Origin: Paenibacillus phytorum
GTDB lineage: Bacteria; Bacillota; Bacilli; Paenibacillales; NBRC-103111
Length of the DNA: 64,000 bases
Assembly: GCF_013141715.1 (NCBI RefSeq)
Contig: NZ_WHOA01000141.1
Coordinates: forward strand, 54,954 to 118,953
Reading direction: 5' to 3'
Shown: positions 53,452 through 62,094 of the stretch, piece after piece
Position numbering within the stretch: the first letter of the stretch is position 1
Layout of the letters: the number at the start of each line of letters is the position of its first letter
Notes under the pieces: generated by a model
What the model was told of the DNA's origin: nothing
Database searches by the model: none
The model's input: the letters and a program-made list of their open reading frames with translations, nothing else
Program-made: the position numbers and the translations under genes

Positions 53452-56307
53452 TTACATCTCTTTCCCGAATACTTTCACTACATAAAAGCTGGGTAGTCCT
53501 TTGGATACATCGCTCACAACAATGCGTACGTACCTAATCCCAGTTTCATGAAATTCATCCATGCCCATCTCTTGTCCCGTTTGTCTTTGAGAAGCCACTG
53601 CTTTCCAATGGATATCATCAGATGAAACTTCAACTTGATATTCATACTCTGTATTATCACTTTCCCAGTAGATCTTACAGCCATCCAACTCGTAGAAACC
53701 TTCAAGATCTACCTTCCACCACTGCGGCAGTTCATTATTTCCAGCACTCCAACGCTCGCTCCACCGATCAGCCATGATATTGCTTGTTGCTTGACTAGCA
53801 CTGCATCCAGGAAGCTCTGAGCTGGCTTTCGCCGGTTTATTGATCGCAACATCTGTCCAGTGTTCCCAATATCTAGATGATGGAGGCGAAAAGAAAGCAA
53901 TCTGATCTACCTCATATTCCTGTTTTCGATCGGGTGGTACTTGTGATTTTCCTGGTACAAATGGCTTAGAAATAGGCTGCGATATGATTTCTACAGTCGC
54001 CGATTTCAATCCATCTGACTCCGCAAGCAGTGTGATTAAGCCTGGTTCCTTCGTAGCACGAATGAGAACCCCGATGGCTCCCGCTTCTGCTTCTACGGGG
54101 TTAGACCCCACTCTACTGTCTCCATCACCGACAATTTCTGCCGGTCCAGTCAGCTGGAATGCTATCTTATTGTAGGCATCCGGAACTACGGTTCCATTGG
54201 CATCTCTGACATAAACATGAACCATGATTAAATCAGAACCATCCGCTTTAAGATCGATACCACAGTCATCCACAGATAATGTTAAATAATCCGGAGTCCC
54301 CGGTGTCATGACAGCATGCGTTGCTACGATAACATCGTCAACAATAGCTTCAGCCATTAATTTTCCCGGCTCCCATTCTACGCCTTCGAAGACGAAAGGT
54401 GCATGCGGCAGACTTCCATAGCTTGCGTCTGGTTTTTTAACACCAAGAAGTCTTCCGTTCAGATAGAGCCTAATTCGTTCACAGTTGCAATAAATCGTAA
54501 TATCCGTTGTTGAAGCCAATGTCCAATCATTAGCAATGAATACCATTGGCGTTGTACGAATACCCGATATTTGTAAATTAGGTTCACTTTGGCTTTGAAA
54601 TAAATAATAGCTATATTTGGGTAAACGATATAAATCTAGTGCGCCACAGGCAGCTATATTATCATAATATCCCCTGTTCGTATCAATTCCGGTCCACAGG
54701 GCTCCGCCGCTAAGTCCTTTTGTAGCTAGAATATTATTTAAAATGTCGGTGCGCTCTTTCGAAGACTGCAGCATGCCCGACTCGCCGCCTGGGTAGAAAT
54801 CTCTTGTCCCTCTTGAACATCTGAGGTGCGTATGCCTTGGACCCGCCTGCTCCAGATAATGGTCCCCCCATTCCCTGATGAAAGATCCCTGATGATCACG
54901 AAGTGCTGCTCCGTAAACGACATCATAGTGGGTCGCAGCAACTCTATAATTGTCACAGGCCGCATAGCATTGATCACCTGGATATTCGGCATGTGTGACC
55001 TCTAGGGCTGTTCGTGTATATTGTTCACTATAATCGGTTTCGTTCAAGATAGGCTCCCACAATACAACACTAGGGCGATTCCTATGATAACGAATCATCT
55101 CTCGAATATCTTGATAGGATCTTTCTTTAAACGTATCGTTATCCCTGAACCACTGCCATCCAGGTGTCGGCACAATACACATTAGGCCTAATTCGTCACA
55201 GGCATCCATGAAAGCCGGAGATTGCGGATAGTGTCCTGTACGAATGATCGTAAATCCGCCTTCTCTAAGCTTGATTGCATCCCTTCTATGCAGGGAATCA
55301 GATAGGGCATCTCCCACATATACATATTCCTGATGCCGGTTGGCACCAATTAATTTCATTAATGTCCCGTTGATATGAAAGCCATCACCATCAAATCGGA
55401 TGTGCCGAATACCAATTTTTGTTTCATAGGCATCTACGACTACATCGCTATCATAAACAACCGTGTATACAGTATATAAGTAGGGATGATCCGGGTGCCA
55501 AAGGTTGGGTTCTGATACCGTAACACTCTGAGTAAAAGTATGATCCTTCTGTTGATCTATGTTGTGTAAACTGGATGAAACCTTACTAACAACTTCTTTG
55601 TTGTCATTTACAATATAATGGGTCACTGAGCAAGCCTTAGGGATATCATATTCATTACAAATATGTGTTTGTATATTGACTTGAGCTTTAAGTGAACTTA
55701 CATCCGAGTACGTGATGAATAGGCCGCCACCTGCTTGTTGATTTGCATAAACGGCATCTGTGATATGCAATTTATCCGTCGTATGCAGCCATACATTCCG
55801 ATAGAGTCCGCCATAATAGCAAAAATCCAATTCACCCTGAGGTTTACCTGGTGGAACATCAGGCATATCGGAGTTGTCTAGCTTCACCACAATAATATGA
55901 TCAGTTTCTCCATCCGCCGTAACATGATCAGTAATATCTAAAGTAAAGGGCAAGTAACCGCCGTAATGTGTCGAGAGATGTTTCCCGTTAATCCATACAT
56001 CTGCCGTATGCTTCGCACCTTCGAATTCTACAAATACTTTTTGACCATTGTAAGCCTTATCCACATAAAAATGTCTCCGATACCAAGAGATACCCAGATA
56101 GTTCAAGCCTCCGCTGCAGTGAGCCGGTTCTACCCTCACTGTGTGAGGAAGGTGAACAATCTCCCAAGCTGTGTCATCAAAATTAGCCTCTTCTGAACCT
56201 TGTATATCCCCTCGAAAAAAACGCCAATCCTGATTAAAACTTAATTTATTGCGATGAACCTTTGTTTCAAGTTCCTGAAAGATCCCCAATTCATCTATTG
56301 TATTCAT
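53452..56307 (-). CDS. GH2-family glycosidase with C-terminal F5/8C-like domain
   Basis: GH2 enzyme of 951 residues in the beta-galactosidase/beta-glucuronidase family. It has the jellyroll sugar-binding domain (about 30-180, with GLYRNVWLH), an Ig-like domain, then the barrel with acid/base E423 in WEPILNETD and candidate nucleophile E479 in FIREWGD. After further beta-domains, residues about 800-951 form an F5/8C (discoidin)-like domain (ELPQWWKVDLEG, YEYQVEVSSDDIHWK). There is no signal peptide, so it is cytoplasmic. ATG at 56307 follows GAGAGGAG. Its own promoter carries the palindrome shared with the epimerase operon. Confidence 0.9.
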   Translation of the reverse strand: MNTIDELGIFQELETKVHRNKLSFNQDWRFFRGDIQGSEEANFDDTAWEIVHLPHTVRVEPAHCSGGLNYLGISWYRRHFYVDKAYNGQKVFVEFEGAKHTADVWINGKHLSTHYGGYLPFTLDITDHVTADGETDHIIVVKLDNSDMPDVPPGKPQGELDFCYYGGLYRNVWLHTTDKLHITDAVYANQQAGGGLFITYSDVSSLKAQVNIQTHICNEYDIPKACSVTHYIVNDNKEVVSKVSSSLHNIDQQKDHTFTQSVTVSEPNLWHPDHPYLYTVYTVVYDSDVVVDAYETKIGIRHIRFDGDGFHINGTLMKLIGANRHQEYVYVGDALSDSLHRRDAIKLREGGFTIIRTGHYPQSPAFMDACDELGLMCIVPTPGWQWFRDNDTFKERSYQDIREMIRYHRNRPSVVLWEPILNETDYSEQYTRTALEVTHAEYPGDQCYAACDNYRVAATHYDVVYGAALRDHQGSFIREWGDHYLEQAGPRHTHLRCSRGTRDFYPGGESGMLQSSKERTDILNNILATKGLSGGALWTGIDTNRGYYDNIAACGALDLYRLPKYSYYLFQSQSEPNLQISGIRTTPMVFIANDWTLASTTDITIYCNCERIRLYLNGRLLGVKKPDASYGSLPHAPFVFEGVEWEPGKLMAEAIVDDVIVATHAVMTPGTPDYLTLSVDDCGIDLKADGSDLIMVHVYVRDANGTVVPDAYNKIAFQLTGPAEIVGDGDSRVGSNPVEAEAGAIGVLIRATKEPGLITLLAESDGLKSATVEIISQPISKPFVPGKSQVPPDRKQEYEVDQIAFFSPPSSRYWEHWTDVAINKPAKASSELPGCSASQATSNIMADRWSERWSAGNNELPQWWKVDLEGFYELDGCKIYWESDNTEYEYQVEVSSDDIHWKAVASQRQTGQEMGMDEFHETGIRYVRIVVSDVSKGLPSFYVVKVFGKEM

Positions 56308-56342
56308 GCCATACTCCTCTCAACTAACATGTCTATAAGCTT

Positions 56343-56371
56343 ATATTAGTGAGAACACTCTTTAAAGACAA
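56343..56371 (-). promoter_or_regulatory. Promoter of the GH2 gene
   Basis: On the minus strand TTGTCT (56366-56371) is followed after exactly 17 bp by TAATAT (56343-56348). The -35 box lies in the centre of the palindrome at 56357-56384. Confidence 0.72.
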
Positions 56372-56415
56372 GTCTTTAAAGAGTCCTTATATAAGTTGGG
56401 AATACATACGAATCC
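56357..56415. promoter_or_regulatory. Palindromic operator block shared with the epimerase operon (copy 2)
   Basis: Perfect inverted repeat: 13-bp arms ACTCTTTAAAGAC and GTCTTTAAAGAGT separated by AA (56357-56384). The centre AAAGACAAGTCTTT is identical to copy 1 and overlaps the -35 box. ACGAATCC at 56408-56415 is at the same distance from the centre as in copy 1. This points to one protein controlling both operons. Confidence 0.82.
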
Positions 56416-56423
56416 ATGACAAG

Positions 56424-56530
56424 AAAGCGCGAAAACCGCGCTTTCAGCGAGCGCTCTGCGAGCCGAAGCTCGTTGACAGAGTCTGAGAAGGCGGAAATCG
56501 ACTTCTCAGTAGATGGTTTTGCGCGTCTGT
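56424..56530. repeat. Forward copy of the modular palindromic repeat
   Basis: Same module order as at 14081: AAAGCGCG/CGCGCTTT, an AGCGC..GCGAGC..GAAGCTC cluster, then CTGAGAAG/CTTCTCAG around GCGGAAATCGA. It lies between the GH2 promoter and the YesN-type regulator gene. The rest of 56531-56631 contains a hairpin at 56594-56623 (GCCGT..CATGT/ACATG..ACGGC) about 10 bp past the regulator stop. Confidence 0.8.
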
Positions 56531-56631
56531 GGGGGGGCTCGGCAGACTGTCCCGCTCCAAAGGAAATTGGAAGCAGGACTTTCATCTTTAATTGCCGTAA
56601 ACCATCATGTAAAACATGACGGCTCGTAACC

Positions 56632-58245
56632 TTACACTTGTTTATTTTTATATTGTGTAGGCGTAAATCCCGTGTAGCTCTTGAATAGTTTGCAGAAATA
56701 ACGGTAGTCGGAGATGCCTACTGCCCCGGATACCTCATAAATTTTCATCGTCGTCCGTTCCAACAATTCACTCGCTTTTTCCATACGTACTCGGTTCAAA
56801 TAATCCGAGAAGTTCTCGCCGACCTCCTGCTTGAACATCTGACCTGCGTAAGATGGGTGCATTTGAACAAGCTTAGCAAGCTCAGCCACCTGCACATCCT
56901 CCTTGTAATGCTCTCGGATATAGCGAATCATCAGTTGAACTTCCTTGCGCATCGACACTGACGGATGAATGCGGTTGTTCATCCATTCGTTTACGGCTTG
57001 AATCATCTTTTCCCACCATCCGCAGTAATCCGTCCACGTCTCTAATCGATCGATCCCACTTAATCGCTCGACAACCGAGGCTGGAAGCTTTACGAACCCG
57101 GGGTGAAACATTTGTCGCGTCATCCGAAGCAGATCCGCTGGATGAATCGGTGGGTTATAAAGCTTGGTTATGACAGACACACTTTCCTGGAATGCTTCGG
57201 CATCCTCCCGCAGCATCGCTTTCACCACAGCTGCAATCCATTCTCGGATCTGCTCCTCATCGAAGCGCCGGAATGTTGGCGCATATTTGCCTACAACAGC
57301 CGAATCCGACTTATAGAAGTAAGCAGCTAGCCCATCAAGTCCTTCGCGTAACCCATCGGCAATATGCTTTATCGTCAAAGGTTGCTTGCCTAATTCCCGT
57401 ACCGGGCCGACATGAATAAAGCTCTTAACTGGTGCAAAATCTCTTAGAGCTTCCAGTGCCGCCAAAGCTAGCTGGTTCATCTTGAAGCTTTCCAGAAGCT
57501 GTCTGGATCCGATCAGCAGGCACAACCGGCTTTGTCGTATCGGCAGCATCACCATCCGGTTGCCTTCACCGAGCATACGCGAGTCCAGTCTCTCCTCCAA
57601 TACTTCGCCTACTTGTTTCTGGAGCTGAACAAGCTCCTCCTCCGTTAGCTCAGCTTGCTCGGGTCCCGCGGGGACTCTCCAGCCTATGGTCAATCCTGCC
57701 AAATAACTGGCTTGGGCTACCCCTTCGAACCATTCTTCAGGCATCGTCCGGGCTTGGATACTTCCATCATCGTCCACCAACCGCTCCGTCCACTGGCGCT
57801 TCCTAGTCCATTCCTTTTCCCATTCCAACTTACGGCGCATCTCCAGCTTCTGATCCACATCCATCTCCTGCTCAATCTCTTCAGCCACCTTGCGGCAAGC
57901 GTCGAGAATTTGCTCGGGCGTCTGCGCCAGCTTGATCAAATAGTTATCCACACCCAACTCGATGGCTTGGCGCGCGTATTCGAACTTGCCATAAGCCGTC
58001 AGGATCACAATCCGGATTCGCGGCCACCGCTTGCGCACATAGGCAGCTAGTTCTAATCCGCTCATATTCGGCATCGTAATATCCGTCAGCAGCAGATGCG
58101 GCATATCCCGTTCTATCATTCGGATCGCTTCTTCGGCACCCGATGCGGCTCCCATAAACGTAAACCCCGCATCCGACCAAGGAATCCGTTCGGAAAAGCG
58201 TTCACGTACCCATTGTTCATCATCCACCATCAGCAGCTTCAGCAT
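56632..58245 (-). CDS. YesN-type response regulator with AraC HTH domain
   Basis: Response regulator of 537 residues. The receiver domain (1-120) has D8-D9, the phospho-acceptor D55 in LLLTDITMPNMSG, and a conserved lysine in YLIKLAQTPE. A long middle part follows (about 130-430), and the C terminus has two AraC helix-turn-helix elements (DVQVAELAKLVQMHPSYAGQMF in part; GISDYRYFCKLFKSYTGFTP). It should activate the sugar ABC genes just upstream once phosphorylated by the kinase next to it (23 bp away). ATG at 58245 follows GAAGGGG. The specific target promoter is likely that at 63764-63814. Confidence 0.93.
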   Translation of the reverse strand: MLKLLMVDDEQWVRERFSERIPWSDAGFTFMGAASGAEEAIRMIERDMPHLLLTDITMPNMSGLELAAYVRKRWPRIRIVILTAYGKFEYARQAIELGVDNYLIKLAQTPEQILDACRKVAEEIEQEMDVDQKLEMRRKLEWEKEWTRKRQWTERLVDDDGSIQARTMPEEWFEGVAQASYLAGLTIGWRVPAGPEQAELTEEELVQLQKQVGEVLEERLDSRMLGEGNRMVMLPIRQSRLCLLIGSRQLLESFKMNQLALAALEALRDFAPVKSFIHVGPVRELGKQPLTIKHIADGLREGLDGLAAYFYKSDSAVVGKYAPTFRRFDEEQIREWIAAVVKAMLREDAEAFQESVSVITKLYNPPIHPADLLRMTRQMFHPGFVKLPASVVERLSGIDRLETWTDYCGWWEKMIQAVNEWMNNRIHPSVSMRKEVQLMIRYIREHYKEDVQVAELAKLVQMHPSYAGQMFKQEVGENFSDYLNRVRMEKASELLERTTMKIYEVSGAVGISDYRYFCKLFKSYTGFTPTQYKNKQV

Positions 58246-58268
58246 GGCACTTTCCCCTTCCGCTACAT

Positions 58269-59996
58269 TTATTTTTCTCGATGTTCTCCTATCGGGAGAC
58301 GAATCGTCACCGTTAGCCCCTCATCCGGCTCATTATGAAAATGCAGACCGTACGGATAACCGAATGTCATGCTAAGCCGTTCTTGCACATTACGCAGCCC
58401 CAAATTATTCAAACCTTTATAAGGATTAGGCGCCCCCGTCTTTTCCGTCAGCAAGGCAAGCTTCTCTGGAGTAATTCCTGGTCCTGTATCCGAAACCTCA
58501 AGCAGTACACTATTAGCCTCCGTATTTTTCCCCGAGACAATGATATGATTAACCTCTTTTTTAGTGAGCCCATAGAAAATACTATTCTCCACCAATGTAA
58601 TCAACGTCAGCTTCGGAATTGCCGTGTTAAAGTAGATCTCCGGGATGGCAATGTCCATCTCAAATACATCCCCGTACCTGAGGTTCATAATCTGAACATA
58701 GTTTTCCAATTGTCGAAGTTCATCCTCAATCGTCACAATATCTCCGACCTTGTCCGTTGAATATTGCAGCAGCCCCATCAGCGACCGAATCATCTCACAC
58801 ATTTCATCCGTTTGTCCGGTTTCTCCCAAGCAGTATATCGCATTAAGTGTATTATTCAGAAAATGGGGGTGAATCTGCGATTGCAGCACCTTCAGCTCAT
58901 GATGCCGCTTCTTCTCCTCCGCTACCCGCAAATCATCAAACAAGGACTTGATATTACCCATCATGCTGTTGAAACCGTCGGCAATATGCGTGAACTCATC
59001 GTTTCGCTTCAGTTTGATCCGAGCTTCCAATTCGCCGCGCGCAGCTGCCTTGAATTGTCGGGTTATGGCTGTCACGGGCTTGCGGATGTAGTTCGTAATC
59101 CACACGGAAACGATCACTGCCAGAATAATGGCGATTAGCAGTACCAGCACCAGCTGTTTCTTGAGCGAGTCCAACAAAGGAAACGCCTGCGATTCCTCGA
59201 TGACCGAGAAAACAAACCAATCCCAGCGATTTTGATTACTGCTAAGCACTGTATAGTTTCCAAAAGAGGTGTGAACGGTGTTGAAAGCCGTCCCGCTCGT
59301 CTGAGTTAAGGCTTGCAAGGCATCCTTCATTTCCAAATGATCCTGAAACGTCTTCGGATAGGCGAGATACGTGTTCGTTGACAAATAATCGCCTTGGCCC
59401 GAAAACAGATAAATTCGCCGCTGCTCGCCTTGAATGATCTGCGGACCGGTTAGCGCATTCAAATTCAAATCCAGCGCAACAACGCGGTTACTGTCGATTT
59501 GCTTAGAAACGGTAATTACTGCACGCTCGTTGATTGAATACGGGGGACTCCACCAGAAGCCCGTTTTGCTTGTCTGAGTTTTGATTTCCTCAATTCGCTC
59601 GGGAGTGATATAAAATCGATATCCGTACGGAGAGCTAATCTTCACTTTGTCATATTCGATCAGATAAATACTATGAATCTGTTCTTGATGGTAAGTCATG
59701 ATATTATCGATGAGCTCCATATAGTCGGCTTCGTCCATTTTATTGTATAGAACCGGATTGGAGAGAAAGATCAGTTGACTTTGTATGGAGTTCATTAATG
59801 TTTTGATATAATTTTCAACCTGCACGACGGAGCCCTGCAGCACTTCTTCGTTATTTTGCCTAATCGGCTCAAAAAGCCGCTGGTATCCGAAAATGCCGAT
59901 CACCAGAAAAAGTACGATTACAGACAAAAAAGTAAGGATAAACAGCTTGGTGCTAACGCTGGAAGTGAAGCTTTTTCCTGTTATCCGACGAATCAT
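58269..59996 (-). CDS. YesM-type sensor histidine kinase
   Basis: Membrane sensor kinase of 575 residues. Two membrane segments (about 18-37 and 281-300) flank an extracellular Cache-like sensor domain. A HAMP region (about 300-355) and a HisKA-type LytS/YesM domain follow with HPHFLNNTLNAIY (H378) and the HATPase_c motifs LVENSIFYGL and DTGPGI. It likely senses an extracellular sugar and phosphorylates the neighbouring AraC-type regulator. ATG at 59996 follows GGGGAG. Together the pair matches the YesM/YesN arrangement that controls Lpl-type ABC importers. Confidence 0.93.
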   Translation of the reverse strand: MIRRITGKSFTSSVSTKLFILTFLSVIVLFLVIGIFGYQRLFEPIRQNNEEVLQGSVVQVENYIKTLMNSIQSQLIFLSNPVLYNKMDEADYMELIDNIMTYHQEQIHSIYLIEYDKVKISSPYGYRFYITPERIEEIKTQTSKTGFWWSPPYSINERAVITVSKQIDSNRVVALDLNLNALTGPQIIQGEQRRIYLFSGQGDYLSTNTYLAYPKTFQDHLEMKDALQALTQTSGTAFNTVHTSFGNYTVLSSNQNRWDWFVFSVIEESQAFPLLDSLKKQLVLVLLIAIILAVIVSVWITNYIRKPVTAITRQFKAAARGELEARIKLKRNDEFTHIADGFNSMMGNIKSLFDDLRVAEEKKRHHELKVLQSQIHPHFLNNTLNAIYCLGETGQTDEMCEMIRSLMGLLQYSTDKVGDIVTIEDELRQLENYVQIMNLRYGDVFEMDIAIPEIYFNTAIPKLTLITLVENSIFYGLTKKEVNHIIVSGKNTEANSVLLEVSDTGPGITPEKLALLTEKTGAPNPYKGLNNLGLRNVQERLSMTFGYPYGLHFHNEPDEGLTVTIRLPIGEHREK

Positions 59997-60031
59997 GCAA
60001 GATCACTCCCCTATCCTATGAGGATACAGCA

Positions 60032-60054
60032 AAGCCCCCGATGATCGAGGGCTT
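60032..60054 (-). terminator. Terminator after the ABC transporter operon
   Basis: AAGCCCTCGAT and ATCGGGGGCTT pair in a tight hairpin (read on the minus strand), with TTTGC following. It lies about 80 bp past the stop of the last permease gene. The T-run is short, so read-through into the kinase gene is possible. Confidence 0.6.
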
Positions 60055-60130
60055 GTGACTTTCAAGTATTATAGCATGGCCAATACTTCTTTGTACCATA
60101 ATTTTCATATTCAATCATTTGCGCTCACTA

Positions 60131-61018
60131 TTACCCTTTGACGGAACCTAGCAATGCACCTTTGACAAAATATTTTTGCAGGAACGGATAGATGATCAGG
60201 AGCGGTAATGTCGCTACTACAACTACGGCCATCTTGATCGTTTCCGGAGGCAGCGCGTCGAGAGCCAATGAATTAATCGACAGCTCAGAGCTGACATTTG
60301 GTGCTTGAATCATGCTTCTAAGCACAACCTGCATCGGCATAAGCGTTTTGTCGGAAATATAAAAGATACCTTTGAAATATTCGTTCCAATGCGTAACTCC
60401 GTAGAACAAACCAATCGTAGCCATAATAGGTGCCGACAGTGGTAGGACAATGCGAAATAGTGTCTGTATGTCTCCGCAACCGTCTACCTTGGCTGCCTCT
60501 TCTACTTCCGCAGGGAGGTTTTCAAAGTAGGTTTTGACAATCAATAAGTTAAAGGTGGATACCATTCCGGGAATAACGAGTGCCCAAACCGAATCGTACA
60601 ATCCGAGACTGCGAACCATAATGTAAAGTGGAATAATACCGCCGCTAAAAATCATCGTGAATACAAGTGCCATCAGTATAAAATTACGGCCTGGAACAGA
60701 CTTCTTGGATAGCGGGTACGCCAACAGCGTGGTGACCACCAAATTCAAAGTCGTGCCTACAACCGTAATGAATACGGTAATTTTCAACGCCTGAGGAATA
60801 CGTGCGCTTCCGAATATTTCTTTATAAGCTTGAAAAGTTAAATGTTCGGGCCAAATAACGAAACCGCCATTTTTCATGACTTCAATATAAGGAGTCAATG
60901 AAACGACAACGACGTAGTACAGCGGAAACAAAGTGACGAGAGCAAACAGGGCCAGAACGGTATTTATTGCCGCATCAGCAACCTTATCCCCTTTTGATTT
61001 CTGGAGTACGAATGACAT
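60131..61018 (-). CDS. Carbohydrate ABC transporter permease (LplC/AraQ-like)
   Basis: Permease of 295 residues with six hydrophobic segments. The EAA-type loop ENLPAEVEEAAKVDGCGDIQTLFRIVLPL (central part EEAAKVDG) is present, and it ends in YFVKGALLGSVKG, a usual ending for Lpl-type permeases. It forms half of a sugar import channel. ATG at 61018 follows AAAGGAGGGG. It is the last gene of the ABC operon; the gap to the upstream permease is 30 bp. No ATPase gene is visible, as is common for these transporters, which share MsmX-type ATPases. Confidence 0.93.
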   Translation of the reverse strand: MSFVLQKSKGDKVADAAINTVLALFALVTLFPLYYVVVVSLTPYIEVMKNGGFVIWPEHLTFQAYKEIFGSARIPQALKITVFITVVGTTLNLVVTTLLAYPLSKKSVPGRNFILMALVFTMIFSGGIIPLYIMVRSLGLYDSVWALVIPGMVSTFNLLIVKTYFENLPAEVEEAAKVDGCGDIQTLFRIVLPLSAPIMATIGLFYGVTHWNEYFKGIFYISDKTLMPMQVVLRSMIQAPNVSSELSINSLALDALPPETIKMAVVVVATLPLLIIYPFLQKYFVKGALLGSVKG

Positions 61019-61048
61019 CGGAATACCCCTCCTTTTCCAAAATGCAAT

Positions 61049-62008
61049 CTACCATATGCCGGAACCCCCGACTTTCTTGGCCACTTTGTTTGCACCTATA
61101 ACCAAAATGAGCCCTACTAAGGATTTGAAAACACCCATAGCTGCTGCAACACCAAACTCCAGACGCTCGAAGCCATATCGATAAACCCATGTATCCACAA
61201 TATCCCCGACATCATACACCCGGGCATTCAAGAAGATGAAAACCTGATCGAAACCTGCATCCAGTATGCCGCCGATTCTAATAATCAACATGAGCACGAA
61301 TACATCACGGATACCAGGCAACGTAATATGCCAGAGCTGACGCCAACGTCCTGCACCATCCACGACGGCAGCTTCATAAAGTTCCTGGTTGATGGATGCC
61401 AAAGCCGCCAAATAGATGATGGCTCCGAATCCTGTATTTTTCCAAATTTCTGAAAGTACTAGCATCGGTCTAAAGAAATCCTTGTTCGTCAATAAATCGA
61501 TTTGTCCCCAACCCATATCGCGTACAAACGTACTGATCAAACCAGAGCCTGGAGCAAGGAAAGAAAAAGCTAATCCATACACGATGACCCAGGATAGAAA
61601 ATAAGGTCCGTAAGTAATGGTTTGTACGGCTTTTTTGAACCAAAGTACCCTGACTTCATTCAGCATAAGCGCAAGGATAACATCAGGCACCATGTTGCCC
61701 ACAATTTTGTAAACACTGATTAACAGTGTGTTTCTCATAATTTGCAAAAATTCAGGATTATCGAAAATGACTCGGAAATTATCGAAGCCAACAAAAGGAC
61801 TTCCCCAGATGCCCTTCATCAAGTTGTAGTTCTGAAAAGCAATCAAGGTCCCCGCCATAGGAGCATAATGAAACAGAATATAATAGACCAGTCCGGGTAT
61901 CATCATGAGGTAGAACCATCTGCTGTGGTAAATGCTTCGTAGTTTACCTTGCCTCACAGGGCGTGTAGCTGTAGGTTTCTCTTTCAATACAGTTGTGGTT
62001 TCCGCCAT
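61049..62008 (-). CDS. Carbohydrate ABC transporter permease (LplB-like)
   Basis: Permease of 319 residues with about six hydrophobic segments. It starts with a basic cytoplasmic part (KEKPTATRPVRQGKLRS) and the conserved WFYLMMIPGLVYYILFHYAPM (central part). The EAA loop reads INQELYEAAVVDGAGRWRQL, and it ends in VAKKVGGSGIW, typical of LplB/YtcP-type permeases. ATG at 62008 is chosen because GGAGG lies 8 nt upstream; an ATG two codons earlier sits too close to that site. The start lies 86 bp after the binding-protein stop. Confidence 0.93.
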   Translation of the reverse strand: MAETTTVLKEKPTATRPVRQGKLRSIYHSRWFYLMMIPGLVYYILFHYAPMAGTLIAFQNYNLMKGIWGSPFVGFDNFRVIFDNPEFLQIMRNTLLISVYKIVGNMVPDVILALMLNEVRVLWFKKAVQTITYGPYFLSWVIVYGLAFSFLAPGSGLISTFVRDMGWGQIDLLTNKDFFRPMLVLSEIWKNTGFGAIIYLAALASINQELYEAAVVDGAGRWRQLWHITLPGIRDVFVLMLIIRIGGILDAGFDQVFIFLNARVYDVGDIVDTWVYRYGFERLEFGVAAAMGVFKSLVGLILVIGANKVAKKVGGSGIW

Positions 62009-62094
62009 CGCCATATCCTCCTAGCCGTATCTCTGTTGGAAGGCAGAAGGAAACCCATGAACAACCCAGGGTTCCCCTCGATGCCTCGACACGT

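Noticed and set aside
56376..56585. Minus-strand frame across the GH2 operator and the repeat copy
   Set aside because: It overlaps the operator block and the hairpin repeat and has no ribosome site.
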